The notes under the pieces: model-generated
The model's database searches: none
What the model was told of the DNA's origin: nothing
What the model saw: the letters and a program-made list of their open reading frames with translations, nothing else
From: Ruoffia tabacinasalis
GTDB taxonomy: Bacteria > Bacillota > Bacilli > Lactobacillales > Aerococcaceae
NCBI RefSeq assembly: GCF_042652985.1
Contig: NZ_JBHSHQ010000008.1
Location: 10,039-74,038 of the forward strand
Direction of reading: 5' to 3'
Length of the DNA: 64,000 nt
Part shown: positions 34,092 through 43,401 of the stretch, in pieces
How the letters are laid out: each line of letters begins with the position of its first letter
How positions within the stretch are numbered: position 1 is the stretch's first letter
Translations under genes and position numbers: made by a program

Positions 34092-35918
34092 ATGGCTAAA
34101 ATTATTGGTATTGACTTAGGTACAACAAACTCTGCTGTAGCGGTTCTTGAAGGTGGAGAAGCTAAAATTATTCCAAACCCAGAAGGTAACCGTACAACAC
34201 CATCTGTTGTAGCTTTAAAAAAAGATGAAATTCAAGTAGGGGAAGTTGCTAAACGTCAAGCAGTAACAAACCCAGATACAGTAAGTTCAATTAAACGTCA
34301 CATGGGTGACAGTTATAAAGTAACTATGGGAGATAAAGAATATACTCCTCAAGAAATCTCTGCGATGACATTACAATACATTAAAAGTTATGCAGAAGAC
34401 TACTTAGGTGAAAAAGTTGATAAAGCAGTTATTACAGTACCTGCATACTTCAACGACTCACAACGTCAAGCAACTAAAGATGCTGGTAAAATCGCTGGTT
34501 TAGAAGTTGAACGTATTGTTAACGAGCCAACTGCAGCTGCTTTAGCATATGGATTAGATAAAACTGATAGCGAAGAAAAAATCTTAGTATTCGACTTAGG
34601 GGGAGGAACATTCGACGTTTCAATCCTTGAATTAGGAGACGGAGTCTTTGATGTTCTTTCAACTTCAGGTGATAATAGCCTAGGTGGAGATGACTTTGAC
34701 GACAAAATTATCGAATACTTAGCAGCTGAATTCAAAAAAGAAAACGGCATCGACTTAACTAAAGATAAAATGGCAGCACAACGTCTTAAAGATGCAGCTG
34801 AAAAAGCTAAAAAAGATTTATCTGGTGTAACATCAACACAAATCAGCTTACCATTCATTACAGCTTCAGATGCTGGTCCATTACACTTAGAAACATCATT
34901 AAGCCGTGCTAAATTTGACGAATTAACAGACGAATTAGTAGAACGTACTAAAAACCCTGTTCGTCAAGCATTAAAAGATGCTGGCGTTGACAAAAATGAA
35001 ATTGACCAAGTTATCTTAGTTGGTGGATCAACACGTATTCCTGCAGTAGTTGAAGCAGTACGTAAAGAAACTGGTAAAGAACCTAATAAATCAGTAAACC
35101 CTGACGAAGTTGTAGCAATGGGTGCTGCAATTCAAGGTGGAGTTATCTCTGGTGATGTTAAAGATATCGTATTACTTGACGTAACGCCATTATCATTAGG
35201 TATCGAAACAATGGGTGGAATTTTCACTAAATTAATCGATCGTAATACAACTATTCCAACAAGTAAATCACAAGTATTCTCTACAGCAGCAGATAACCAA
35301 CCAGCAGTAGATGTACATGTATTACAAGGTGAGCGTGAAATGGCTCAAGACAACAAAACTTTAGGAAGATTCCAATTAACAGATATTCCTGCAGCACCAC
35401 GTGGTGTTCCACAAATTGAAGTTTCATTCGATATTGACAAAAACGGTATCGTTAACGTAAGTGCTAAAGACTTAGGAACTCAAAAAGAACAAACAATTAC
35501 AATCAAATCATCTTCAGGTCTTTCAGATGAAGAAATTGATCAAATGGTTAAAGATGCTGAAGCGAACGCTGAATCAGATAAACAACGTCGTGAAGAAGCA
35601 GATTTACGTAATGAAGTAGATCAATTAATCTTTACAACTAACAAAACTTTAGAAGACTTAAAAGATAAAGTATCTGAAGAAGAAGTTAAACAAGCGGAAG
35701 CAGCTCGTGATGAGTTACAAGCAGCAATCGATGAGAACGATTTAGAAGCAATGAAAGAAAAACGTGACGCTTTAAACGAAGTTGTTCAAAACTTAACTGT
35801 TAAACTTTATGAGCAAGCAGCAGCTGAGCAACAAGCTCAAGCAGATGCTTCTGGTGAAACAGCTGAAGATGACGGTGTCGTAGATGCTGAATTTGAGGAA
35901 GTTGACGACGAAGAGTAA
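34092..35918 (+). CDS. dnaK: Chaperone DnaK (Hsp70)
   Basis: ATP-driven chaperone, partner of DnaJ, GrpE and ClpB. The 608-residue product has all three Hsp70 signatures: IGIDLGTTNS (4-13), VFDLGGGTFDVSIL (about 172-185) and VILVGGSTRIPAV (about 310-322). The substrate-binding domain and helical lid follow, ending in an acidic EEVDDEE tail. It lacks about 24 residues in the ATPase domain, as Gram-positive DnaKs do. Codon use is that of a highly expressed gene. Confidence 0.98.
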   Translation: MAKIIGIDLGTTNSAVAVLEGGEAKIIPNPEGNRTTPSVVALKKDEIQVGEVAKRQAVTNPDTVSSIKRHMGDSYKVTMGDKEYTPQEISAMTLQYIKSYAEDYLGEKVDKAVITVPAYFNDSQRQATKDAGKIAGLEVERIVNEPTAAALAYGLDKTDSEEKILVFDLGGGTFDVSILELGDGVFDVLSTSGDNSLGGDDFDDKIIEYLAAEFKKENGIDLTKDKMAAQRLKDAAEKAKKDLSGVTSTQISLPFITASDAGPLHLETSLSRAKFDELTDELVERTKNPVRQALKDAGVDKNEIDQVILVGGSTRIPAVVEAVRKETGKEPNKSVNPDEVVAMGAAIQGGVISGDVKDIVLLDVTPLSLGIETMGGIFTKLIDRNTTIPTSKSQVFSTAADNQPAVDVHVLQGEREMAQDNKTLGRFQLTDIPAAPRGVPQIEVSFDIDKNGIVNVSAKDLGTQKEQTITIKSSSGLSDEEIDQMVKDAEANAESDKQRREEADLRNEVDQLIFTTNKTLEDLKDKVSEEEVKQAEAARDELQAAIDENDLEAMKEKRDALNEVVQNLTVKLYEQAAAEQQAQADASGETAEDDGVVDAEFEEVDDEE

Positions 35919-35954
35919 TTTTTATAAAATGATTACATTATGATGTTAATTTTT

Positions 35955-35985
35955 AGCCGAGGGCATCAATACCCTTGGCTTTTTA
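35955..35985 (+). terminator. Intercistronic hairpin between dnaK and dnaJ
   Basis: 9-bp stem AGCCGAGGG (35955-35963) / CCCTTGGCT (35972-35980), one G:T pair, then TTTTTA. dnaJ has no clear promoter of its own, so this probably lowers dnaJ expression relative to dnaK. Confidence 0.7.
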
Positions 35986-36025
35986 TATAAACTGACTTGC
36001 TATCATTTTAAGAAGGAGGTAGATT

Positions 36026-37177
36026 ATGGCAGAGAAACGTGATTATTATGAAGTGCTTGGCGTATCTCGTGATGCATCTGATGCAGAGATAAAGAAAGCC
36101 TATCGTAAATTATCAAAGAAATATCATCCAGATATTAATAAAGAAGAAGGCGCGGAAGATAAGTTTAAAGAAGTTTCTGAAGCGTATGAAGTACTAAGTG
36201 ATTCGCAAAAACGTACGGCTTATGACCAATATGGACACGCTGCAAATGATCCAAACTTTGGTGGCGGCTTCGGCGGCGGTGGCTTCGGTGGTGGAAGTTA
36301 TGGTGGCGCAGGATTTGGCTTTGAAGATATCTTTGAACAATTCTTCGGAGGCTCAGGTGCTTCGCGTCAAAGTCCAAACGCACCTAGACGAGGAAGCGAC
36401 TTACAATACCGTGTGACATTAACTTTTGAAGAAGCAATCTTCGGAAAAGAAACAACAATTAAATACAACCGTAATGAAGAATGTCATACGTGTCATGGTT
36501 CAGGTGCTAAACCAGGAACAAGTCCAGTAACATGTTCTAAATGTCATGGAACTGGAGCTGTTCAAGTAGAGCAAAACACACCATTTGGTCGTGTTATGAC
36601 TCAAAGAGCTTGTGATGTTTGTTCAGGAACTGGCCAAGAAATTAAAGAGAAATGTCAAACGTGTCATGGTGCAGGAATTGAAGCTAAAGAGCATTCAGTT
36701 AAAGTAACTGTTCCAGCCGGAGTAGAAACTGACCAACAAATTCGTTTATCAGGACAGGGAGAAGCTGGTCAAAATGGTGGACCTTATGGAGACCTTTACG
36801 TAGTTTTTAGAGTACAGCCAAGTGAGGAATATGAACGTGACGGGACTGAAATTTATTATGAATTACCACTTTCATTCGTTCAAGCTGCCTTAGGTGATGA
36901 AATTACTGTACCGACTGTTCACGGAAAAGTGAAATTAAAAGTACCTGGTGGTACACAAACAGGTACAAGTTTCCGACTTAAAGGTAAGGGTGCACCTAGT
37001 ATAAGAGGTAACTTCACGGGAGATCAACACGTTAAAGTGACAGTTAAAACACCTACAAAATTGTCAGAAAAAGAACGCGAATTATTCCATAGTTTAGCTG
37101 AAGAATCTGGCCAAACTGTTCGAGCGAATAATGAAGGTGGATTTTTTGACAAAATGCGAGACATGTTCGATAAATAA
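36026..37177 (+). CDS. dnaJ: Co-chaperone DnaJ (Hsp40)
   Basis: Delivers substrates to DnaK and triggers its ATPase. The 383-residue product has the J domain (1-70) with HPD at 34-36, a G/F-rich region (about 75-110, many GGGFGGG repeats), four CxxCxGxG zinc motifs (about 150-215), and the C-terminal substrate domains. ATG follows AAGGAGG. Confidence 0.98.
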   Translation: MAEKRDYYEVLGVSRDASDAEIKKAYRKLSKKYHPDINKEEGAEDKFKEVSEAYEVLSDSQKRTAYDQYGHAANDPNFGGGFGGGGFGGGSYGGAGFGFEDIFEQFFGGSGASRQSPNAPRRGSDLQYRVTLTFEEAIFGKETTIKYNRNEECHTCHGSGAKPGTSPVTCSKCHGTGAVQVEQNTPFGRVMTQRACDVCSGTGQEIKEKCQTCHGAGIEAKEHSVKVTVPAGVETDQQIRLSGQGEAGQNGGPYGDLYVVFRVQPSEEYERDGTEIYYELPLSFVQAALGDEITVPTVHGKVKLKVPGGTQTGTSFRLKGKGAPSIRGNFTGDQHVKVTVKTPTKLSEKERELFHSLAEESGQTVRANNEGGFFDKMRDMFDK

Positions 37178-37198
37178 TTTTATTTGAGTATGTAATAT

Positions 37199-37250
37199 AA
37201 GGAGGCAACTCGGGCTAGTTTTATTGCCTGAATTGCCTCCTTTAAGTTTT
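37199..37250 (+). terminator. Intrinsic terminator after dnaJ
   Basis: 17-base stem (37199-37215 with 37226-37242, one mismatch and one G:T pair) followed by TTTAAGTTTTG. It ends the heat-shock operon. Confidence 0.75.
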
Positions 37251-37369
37251 GCTTATTTCAGATTGTCGTATGTCTATAAAATGTTTTACTTTTCTTTTAA
37301 ATTGTATTTTTATGAATGGATAATTAATTAAAAAAAGAGTGTTGAAGCCTATCAATATGCAATGTTTTT

Positions 37370-37378
37370 TGGTATGAT
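37370..37378 (+). promoter_or_regulatory. Extended -10 promoter of lepA
   Basis: TGG-TATGAT, 56 bases before the lepA ATG. No good -35 box. Confidence 0.4.
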
Positions 37379-37434
37379 TAAGTGTGAGTATTTTTGTAGG
37401 TAAGCCATTTGGCTATAAAGGAAGTGAAGGATTT

Positions 37435-39258
37435 ATGAATATAAATGAAATGAGAGAAAGACAAAAAAGAATAAGAAATTTCTCGATTATTGCCCATATT
37501 GACCACGGTAAATCAACTTTAGCTGACCGAATTTTGCAACAGACCCATTCAGTCGCTGATCGTGATATGCAAGCTCAATTATTGGATTCAATGGATCTTG
37601 AGCGTGAGCGTGGAATTACAATTAAATTAAATGCGATTGAATTAACATATAAAGCAAAAGATGGCGAAGATTATATCTTCCATTTAATTGATACACCTGG
37701 TCACGTCGATTTTACATATGAAGTTTCTCGTTCATTAGCAGCCTGTGAGGGTGCTTTATTAGTTGTTGATGCGGCTCAAGGGATAGAAGCTCAAACATTA
37801 GCGAATGTTTACTTAGCCTTAGATAATGATTTAGAAATCTTACCTGTGATTAATAAAATTGATTTACCAGCAGCAGATCCTGAACGTGTTCAATTTGAAA
37901 TTGAAGATATTATTGGGATTGATGCTTCTGAAGCCGTTCATGCAAGTGCAAAATCTGGTATTGGAATTGAAGAAATTTTAGAACAAATTGTTGAAAAAGT
38001 GCCAGAACCACAAGGGGATGTTGATGCACCTCTTAAAGCATTAATCTTCGACTCGGCATATGATAGTTACCGTGGTGTTGTTTTAAACATTCGTGTCATG
38101 GAAGGTGTATTGCGCCCGGGTGATCGGATGAAATTAATGAGCAACGGGAAAGAATTCGAAGTTGTAGAAGTAGGTATATTCTCACCATCGCCAATTCAAC
38201 GTGATTTCTTAATGGCCGGGGATGTTGGCTATGTAACAGCAAACATCAAAACTATTCAAGATACGCGTGTTGGTGATACCATCACATTAGCTAATAACCC
38301 AACGGAAGAAGCATTGCCTGGATACCGTAAATTAAATCCAATGGTTTATGCTGGACTATATCCAGTTGATTCAAGTGACTACAATGATTTAAGAGAGTCT
38401 CTTGAAAGATTACAATTAAACGATGCGGCACTGCAATTTGAACCTGAAACGTCTCAAGCGCTAGGTTTTGGTTACAGAACAGGGTTCCTAGGTTTATTAC
38501 ATATGGATGTAATTCAAGAGCGTTTAGAGCGTGAATTTGGCCTAGACTTGATTATGACTGCACCTTCGGTAATCTATGAAGTGGTTAAGACAGATGGTGA
38601 GACTATTATCGTTGATAATCCATCTATGATGCCAGATAACACAGAAGTTGATAAGATTTTAGAGCCTTACGTTAAAGCAACAATCATGGTACCAAATGAT
38701 TATGTTGGAGCGGTTATGGATCTATGTGAACGTAAACGTGGTAACTTCCTAACAATGGATTACCTTGATGAATATCGTGTAAACGTCGTATATGAAATGC
38801 CAATGGCTGAAATTATCTTTGATTTCTTTGATAAATTAAAATCAAACACTAAAGGTTACGCTTCATTAGAGTATGAAGTGATTGGTTACAAACAATCAAA
38901 CTTAGTGAAACTTGATATTCTTCTTAATGGAGAAATTATTGATGCATTTAGTACAATTGTTCACCGTGACTTTGCTTTCAACCGAGGTAAAGAGTTAGCA
39001 AGTAAATTAAAGGAAATCATTCCTCGTCAGATGTTTGAGATCCCTGTACAAGCTACTATTGGTAATAAGGTTATTGCGCGTACGACAATTAAAGCTTACC
39101 GTAAAGATGTAACTGCCAAATTATATGGTGGGGACGTTTCTCGTCGTAAAAAACTATTAGAGAAACAAAAAGAAGGAAAAAAACGTATGAAGTCTGTCGG
39201 GAGTGTGGAGATTCCCCAAGAAGCTTTCATGGCAGTACTTTCTATGGACGAAGATTAG
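37435..39258 (+). CDS. lepA: Elongation factor 4 (LepA), ribosome back-translocating GTPase
   Basis: The 607-residue GTPase has the G1 box AHIDHGKSTLADRIL, MDLERERGITIK, DTPGHVDF and NKIDLPAADPERV, followed by domains II, III/V and the LepA-specific C-terminal domain (KSVGSVEIPQEAFMAVL). It acts on stalled or misassembled ribosomes and on 30S biogenesis. I chose ATG at 37435, which has GTGAAGGA just upstream and matches family length; the in-frame GTG at 37384 has no ribosome binding site. Confidence 0.97.
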   Translation: MNINEMRERQKRIRNFSIIAHIDHGKSTLADRILQQTHSVADRDMQAQLLDSMDLERERGITIKLNAIELTYKAKDGEDYIFHLIDTPGHVDFTYEVSRSLAACEGALLVVDAAQGIEAQTLANVYLALDNDLEILPVINKIDLPAADPERVQFEIEDIIGIDASEAVHASAKSGIGIEEILEQIVEKVPEPQGDVDAPLKALIFDSAYDSYRGVVLNIRVMEGVLRPGDRMKLMSNGKEFEVVEVGIFSPSPIQRDFLMAGDVGYVTANIKTIQDTRVGDTITLANNPTEEALPGYRKLNPMVYAGLYPVDSSDYNDLRESLERLQLNDAALQFEPETSQALGFGYRTGFLGLLHMDVIQERLEREFGLDLIMTAPSVIYEVVKTDGETIIVDNPSMMPDNTEVDKILEPYVKATIMVPNDYVGAVMDLCERKRGNFLTMDYLDEYRVNVVYEMPMAEIIFDFFDKLKSNTKGYASLEYEVIGYKQSNLVKLDILLNGEIIDAFSTIVHRDFAFNRGKELASKLKEIIPRQMFEIPVQATIGNKVIARTTIKAYRKDVTAKLYGGDVSRRKKLLEKQKEGKKRMKSVGSVEIPQEAFMAVLSMDED

Positions 39259-39266
39259 AATATTTA

Positions 39267-39305
39267 AAAAGTAGGCAACCTTTACAGGTTGTCTACTTTT
39301 TTTGT
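39267..39305 (+). terminator. Intrinsic terminator after lepA
   Basis: 15-bp stem (39267-39281 with 39286-39300), loop TTAC, then T-run. Confidence 0.88.
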
Positions 39306-39447
39306 ATAAATTGCGTGATCAAGGATTTAACTAGCGATCAAGATAAAATGCTAACTTAAGAAACTATTATTTTATATTGAATACACGAATGATTGAGTAT
39401 TATTAGTATAAGTTCATTGGTTATAAGCAATTGAAAACAGTCTTCTA

Positions 39448-39456
39448 TGATATACT
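39448..39456 (+). promoter_or_regulatory. Extended -10 promoter of fhs
   Basis: TGA-TATACT, 35 bases before the TTG start. TTGAAA at 39431 is too near (14 bases) to be a standard -35 box. Confidence 0.4.
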
Positions 39457-39490
39457 AAACTAAATAAACTACGAATTTAGGAGTGATTAT

Positions 39491-41167
39491 TTGAGTCATC
39501 TAACTGATATTGATATCGCAAAGACTACTGATAAAAAGCCTATTAATGAAATTGCTAAAAATTTAGGTATATCCAAGGAAGAGTTTATACCTTATGGACA
39601 TTATAAAGCCAAAATTGATGTGAATATGAATAAAGAAGAATTTGAAAAAAATAAAGGAAAACTCATTTTGGTTACAGCTATATCGCCAACACCTGCAGGT
39701 GAAGGGAAGACAACTATGTCTGTAGGCTTAGCTGATGGTCTAGCTCAGATCGGTAAGAAATCAGTCCTGGCACTAAGAGAACCTTCCCTAGGACCTGTCT
39801 TTGGGATGAAAGGTGGGGCAGCAGGAGGCGGTTACGCGCAGGTAGTTCCGATGGAAGATATTAATCTGCATTTTACGGGAGATTTCCATGCAATTTCTTC
39901 AGCACATAACTTAATCTCTGCATTATTAGATAATCATATTCATCATGGAAACTCTTTGAATATTGATACGAGAAAGATTCCTTGGAAACGTGTCGTAGAT
40001 ATGAATGATCGTCAACTCCGTCATATAGTTAATGGATTAAATGGTTCAACTAATGGGGTTCCACGAGAAGATGGCTATGATATAACAGTGGCTTCAGAGA
40101 TTATGGCCATCTTTTGTTTATCTGAAGATTTAATAGATTTGAAAGAAAGAATCAGCCGAATCATTGTGGCTTATACTCATGATAACCTACCTGTAACTGT
40201 CGATGACTTAAAAGGTTCTGGAGCAGTTACGGCTTTATTAGTCGATGCCCTTAAACCAAATTTAGTTCAAACACTTGAGAATACCCCAGCGTTTATTCAT
40301 GGTGGACCTTTTGCTAATATAGCTCATGGTTGTAATAGTATATTAGCAACAAAACACGCTTTAAATTATGGTGATTATGCCGTGACTGAGGCCGGTTTTG
40401 GTGCAGACCTTGGTGGAGAGAAATTTATTGATATCAAATGCCGTACCGCGGGACTTTCGCCTGATGCAGTCGTTGTTGTAGCAACCGTTAAAGCTTTAAA
40501 AATGCATGGCGGTGTTTCAAAACAGCATCTGAATGAAGAAAATGTGATTGCAGTAAAGAAAGGGCTAGTGAACTTAAAACATCATATTCAAACAATGAAA
40601 GATGTCTTTAATTTAAATACGGTAGTTGGGATTAATCACTTCTATACCGATACAGATGCAGAAGTTCAAGTTATTTTAGATGCTTGTCAAGAATGGGGCA
40701 TTAAGGCTTCTGTTGCGAAAGTATGGGAACAAGGTGGTAAAGGAGCGACCGAATTAGCTCAATTAGTTGTTGAGGCTTGTGAGAATAAGACAGACATGAC
40801 TTTTGCTTATGATTTAGATACGACTTTAATGGACAAAATCAATCATGTAGTTCAAAAAGTGTATGGAGGCAATGGCGCAACCTATTCAAATAAAGCGATG
40901 AAACAGTTAAGAGAAATCGAGCAAGCTGGTTTTGGTCATTTGCCTGTATGTATGGCTAAAACTCAATATTCACTTTCAGATACTGCTTCTTTAATTGGCG
41001 CACCGACGGATTTTGATATTAAAATTAGTGAATTACGCTTATCAGCTGGTGCTGGCTTTATCGTTGCCATTACTGGAACAATTATGACGATGCCCGGTTT
41101 ACCTAAGAAACCATCTGCAGAAAGTATCGATGTCGATAGGGAAGGGAATATTACTGGCTTATTTTAA
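39491..41167 (+). CDS. fhs: Formate-tetrahydrofolate ligase (10-formyl-THF synthetase)
   Basis: Makes 10-formyl-THF from formate, THF and ATP for purine and fMet synthesis. The 558-residue product has the ATP-binding TPAGEGKTTMSVGLADGLAQ, REPSLGPVFGMKGGAAGGGY, the formate/folate region HGGPFANIAHGCNS, and EAGFGADLGGEKF. Start TTG at 39491, five bases after AGGAGTGA. It links to the folate genes thyA and dfrA six kilobases downstream in function, not in transcription. Confidence 0.96.
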   Translation: MSHLTDIDIAKTTDKKPINEIAKNLGISKEEFIPYGHYKAKIDVNMNKEEFEKNKGKLILVTAISPTPAGEGKTTMSVGLADGLAQIGKKSVLALREPSLGPVFGMKGGAAGGGYAQVVPMEDINLHFTGDFHAISSAHNLISALLDNHIHHGNSLNIDTRKIPWKRVVDMNDRQLRHIVNGLNGSTNGVPREDGYDITVASEIMAIFCLSEDLIDLKERISRIIVAYTHDNLPVTVDDLKGSGAVTALLVDALKPNLVQTLENTPAFIHGGPFANIAHGCNSILATKHALNYGDYAVTEAGFGADLGGEKFIDIKCRTAGLSPDAVVVVATVKALKMHGGVSKQHLNEENVIAVKKGLVNLKHHIQTMKDVFNLNTVVGINHFYTDTDAEVQVILDACQEWGIKASVAKVWEQGGKGATELAQLVVEACENKTDMTFAYDLDTTLMDKINHVVQKVYGGNGATYSNKAMKQLREIEQAGFGHLPVCMAKTQYSLSDTASLIGAPTDFDIKISELRLSAGAGFIVAITGTIMTMPGLPKKPSAESIDVDREGNITGLF

Positions 41168-41177
41168 TCATATTACA

Positions 41178-41183
41178 TATAAT
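41178..41183 (+). promoter_or_regulatory. -10 box of the small LPXTG gene
   Basis: TATAAT 43 bases before the ATG. No good -35 box; it would lie inside the end of fhs. Confidence 0.4.
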
Positions 41184-41225
41184 TAATGAAGAATGAATCA
41201 TTTCTTATAGATGAGGAGTATATTT

Positions 41226-41408
41226 ATGAAAAAAGAAACTTTATTTAGCTTCATTTTAACTTTATTACTTTTTGTTCCTACTAAAGCTCAAGCAATGTCA
41301 ACTTTACCTAACACAGGTGAGTCAAATAGCTGGATATTTATCCTAATAGCAGCAGTTGCTGTAGTTGCTGGGATTTGGTTAGTAGTTTCATCAAGAAAGA
41401 AAAAATAA
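41226..41408 (+). CDS. Minimal LPXTG cell-wall-anchored protein (60 residues)
   Basis: The product is a complete sortase substrate with nearly nothing between its two export signals. Residues 1-23 are a signal peptide (KK start, FILTLLLFV core, AQA cleavage site). LPNTG follows at 27-31, then a hydrophobic segment (36-54) and the basic tail RKKK. After signal peptidase and sortase A cleavage only about seven residues (24-30) would remain on peptidoglycan. I chose ATG at 41226, seven bases after GAGGAG; the upstream ATG at 41211 overlaps that site. It has its own -10 box and terminator. No sortase gene is in the window. It may be a wall-anchored peptide, or a gene eroded to its signals. Confidence 0.75.
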   Translation: MKKETLFSFILTLLLFVPTKAQAMSTLPNTGESNSWIFILIAAVAVVAGIWLVVSSRKKK

Positions 41409-41436
41409 GCTAAAGATATGAAAGTTTAATTATGAA

Positions 41437-41477
41437 TGCATGGTCTTTGAATTTATTCAGAGCCATGCTTTTTAATT
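41437..41477 (+). terminator. Intrinsic terminator after the LPXTG gene
   Basis: Stem 41437-41450 with 41455-41467 (one bulge, one G:T pair), loop TTTA, then TTTTTAATTTTT. Confidence 0.85.
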
Positions 41478-41483
41478 TTTAAC

Positions 41484-41512
41484 TTTGAAAAGCCTATTGA
41501 ATTCAGGTAGAA
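41484..41512 (+). promoter_or_regulatory. Sigma-A promoter of the ABC exporter gene
   Basis: TTGAAA (41484-41489), 17-base spacer, TAGAAT (41507-41512). Confidence 0.65.
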
Positions 41513-41545
41513 TGGTTTAAGATTTTATGTCAGAGGAGTTAAACA

Positions 41546-43264
41546 ATGCTAAAAAAATTTTTCTCGTATTATGTTCCATATAAAAAATTATTTGCGATTG
41601 ATTTTATTTGTGCTGTTATTTCAGCTATCTTGGAATTATTCTTTCCGATTGCCGTGAATATGGTCATTGATCAAATATTACCTCAAGGTAATTTACGTCA
41701 TATTGTCATGTTCTCAGTGTTATTATTTGCTTTATATTTATTTAATACGACGATGAATTATATTGTCGTATATATCGGGCATGTCTTTGGAAGTCATATT
41801 GAGACAGATATGCGTAAAGAGCTGTTTGAGCATTTTCAAAAACAATCTTATGCGTATTTTGACAAGATGAAGACTGGGGACTTAATGAGTCGTATTACAA
41901 CGGACTTATTCGAAATTAGTGAATTGGCCCATCACGGTCCTGAAGATGTTTTTATAACGATCATGACTTTAGTTGGAGCGTTTCTCTTAATGTTAAATGT
42001 ACACATACCCTTAGCATTAATGACTGTCGCTTTAATTCCGATCTTGGGAGTTGTACTGGGACTGTTTAGCCGTTATATGGTTAATATTAATGTAAGTATC
42101 AAACAAAACTTGGGACGGTTTAACGCTGGAATTCAAAACTCAATTAGTGGAATGAGAGTGGTAAAAGCTTTTGCGAATGAGTCATACGAGAATAATATTT
42201 TCGTTGATTTAGCAGAGAAATATCGTTTAGCTATGGTTAGATTTTATAATTCTATGGCAACAAGTTCTTCCTTTAATTATATCGTGATGCGGTTGATCAA
42301 CTTATTTGCCTTACTAGCGGGTTCTTATTATACAATTGTGGGTGAATTAACGATCGGTGAGCTCGTTGGATATATTCTCCTTTCAAATGTATTTATTCGT
42401 CCACTTGAGAGAATTAATGCGATGTTAGAAGTTTATCCAAAAGGGTATGCTGGATTTGTAAGATTGCAAGAAGAACTGAATAAAGAACCAGATATTGTTG
42501 ATCATCCAAATGCGGTTGAAGCACCTAAGTTCGAAGGAAATATTCGTTATGACAATGTTTCTTTCGGTTATAACAAAGAAAAACCTGTCCTGGAAAATGT
42601 AACGATTGATATAAAAGCAGGACAAACGGTAGCTTTTGTTGGACCGTCTGGTGCGGGTAAAACGACATTAGTAAACTTACTTCCTCGTTTCTATGAAATT
42701 ACATCAGGGCAAATAACTGTCGATGGTGTAGATATTCAAGATGTGACGATGCAGTCATTACGGAAACAAATCGGTATTGTTCAACAAGATGTCTTTTTAT
42801 TCGATGGAACCATTAAAGAGAATGTACTCTATGGTCGCTTAGATGCGACAGATGAAGAGGTAGAAGCAGCCATTGATTCTGCAAAATTACGTGAAGTGAT
42901 TTCGAACTTACCGGATGGGATTGATACCCAGATTGGTGAAAGAGGAGTTTCACTTTCTGGTGGACAGAAACAACGTTTATCTATTGCTAGAATATTCTTG
43001 AAAAACCCTAAAATTCTTATATTAGATGAAGCGACAAGTGCTTTAGATACAGCTACTGAACGCTTTATTCAATCTTCACTCGATGAATTGTCACAAGGGC
43101 GAACATCTTTAGTCATTGCTCACCGCCTAGCAACAATTACTAATGCAGATCGCATCATCGTTGTCACTCCTGAAGGAATTATGGAAGATGGAACGCATGA
43201 GGAATTATTAGCTCAAAATAACATCTATGCGGATTTATACCGTAGCCAATTTGGTGGGATGTAA
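41546..43264 (+). CDS. ABC exporter, fused membrane and ATPase domains (MsbA/LmrA type)
   Basis: The 572-residue half-transporter has a six-helix membrane domain (about 1-300) and an ATPase domain (about 335-572) with Walker A GPSGAGKT, signature LSGGQKQR, Walker B ILILDEATSALD and the switch His in AHRLATI. It would work as a homodimer, since no partner half-transporter gene lies beside it. The substrate (lipid, drug or peptide) cannot be told. There is no N-terminal C39 peptidase domain. It is monocistronic. Confidence 0.92.
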   Translation: MLKKFFSYYVPYKKLFAIDFICAVISAILELFFPIAVNMVIDQILPQGNLRHIVMFSVLLFALYLFNTTMNYIVVYIGHVFGSHIETDMRKELFEHFQKQSYAYFDKMKTGDLMSRITTDLFEISELAHHGPEDVFITIMTLVGAFLLMLNVHIPLALMTVALIPILGVVLGLFSRYMVNINVSIKQNLGRFNAGIQNSISGMRVVKAFANESYENNIFVDLAEKYRLAMVRFYNSMATSSSFNYIVMRLINLFALLAGSYYTIVGELTIGELVGYILLSNVFIRPLERINAMLEVYPKGYAGFVRLQEELNKEPDIVDHPNAVEAPKFEGNIRYDNVSFGYNKEKPVLENVTIDIKAGQTVAFVGPSGAGKTTLVNLLPRFYEITSGQITVDGVDIQDVTMQSLRKQIGIVQQDVFLFDGTIKENVLYGRLDATDEEVEAAIDSAKLREVISNLPDGIDTQIGERGVSLSGGQKQRLSIARIFLKNPKILILDEATSALDTATERFIQSSLDELSQGRTSLVIAHRLATITNADRIIVVTPEGIMEDGTHEELLAQNNIYADLYRSQFGGM

Positions 43265-43269
43265 TGATT

Positions 43270-43298
43270 TCCAGGGACTAATTGTTCCTGGATTTTTA
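43270..43298 (+). terminator. Intrinsic terminator after the ABC exporter gene
   Basis: 8-bp stem TCCAGGGA / TTCCTGGA (one G:T pair), then TTTTTA. Confidence 0.75.
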
Positions 43299-43365
43299 TT
43301 GGACGTTAGAGTCTAATAAATTCTTAATCTAAGCTAAGGGGAATGGGATATTTTCAGTCTATCTA

Positions 43366-43374
43366 TGTTATAAT
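43366..43374 (+). promoter_or_regulatory. Extended -10 promoter of the ABC-F gene
   Basis: TGT-TATAAT, 28 bases before the ATG. Confidence 0.5.
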
Positions 43375-43401
43375 ATAGTGAATTTAGCGAGGAGTTTTGA
43401 T

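Noticed and set aside
34466..34858. Minus-strand frame opposite dnaK
   Set aside because: Shadow of the strongly codon-biased dnaK gene.
37243..37434. Small RNA gene between dnaJ and lepA
   Set aside because: Only a weak hairpin (AGCC/GGCT near the lepA ribosome binding site) and AT-rich sequence; nothing resembles 6S RNA, tmRNA, RNase P RNA or SRP RNA.
39306..39447. Repeated GATCAAG words after lepA
   Set aside because: Two short copies only; too little for a repeat array or a binding-site claim.
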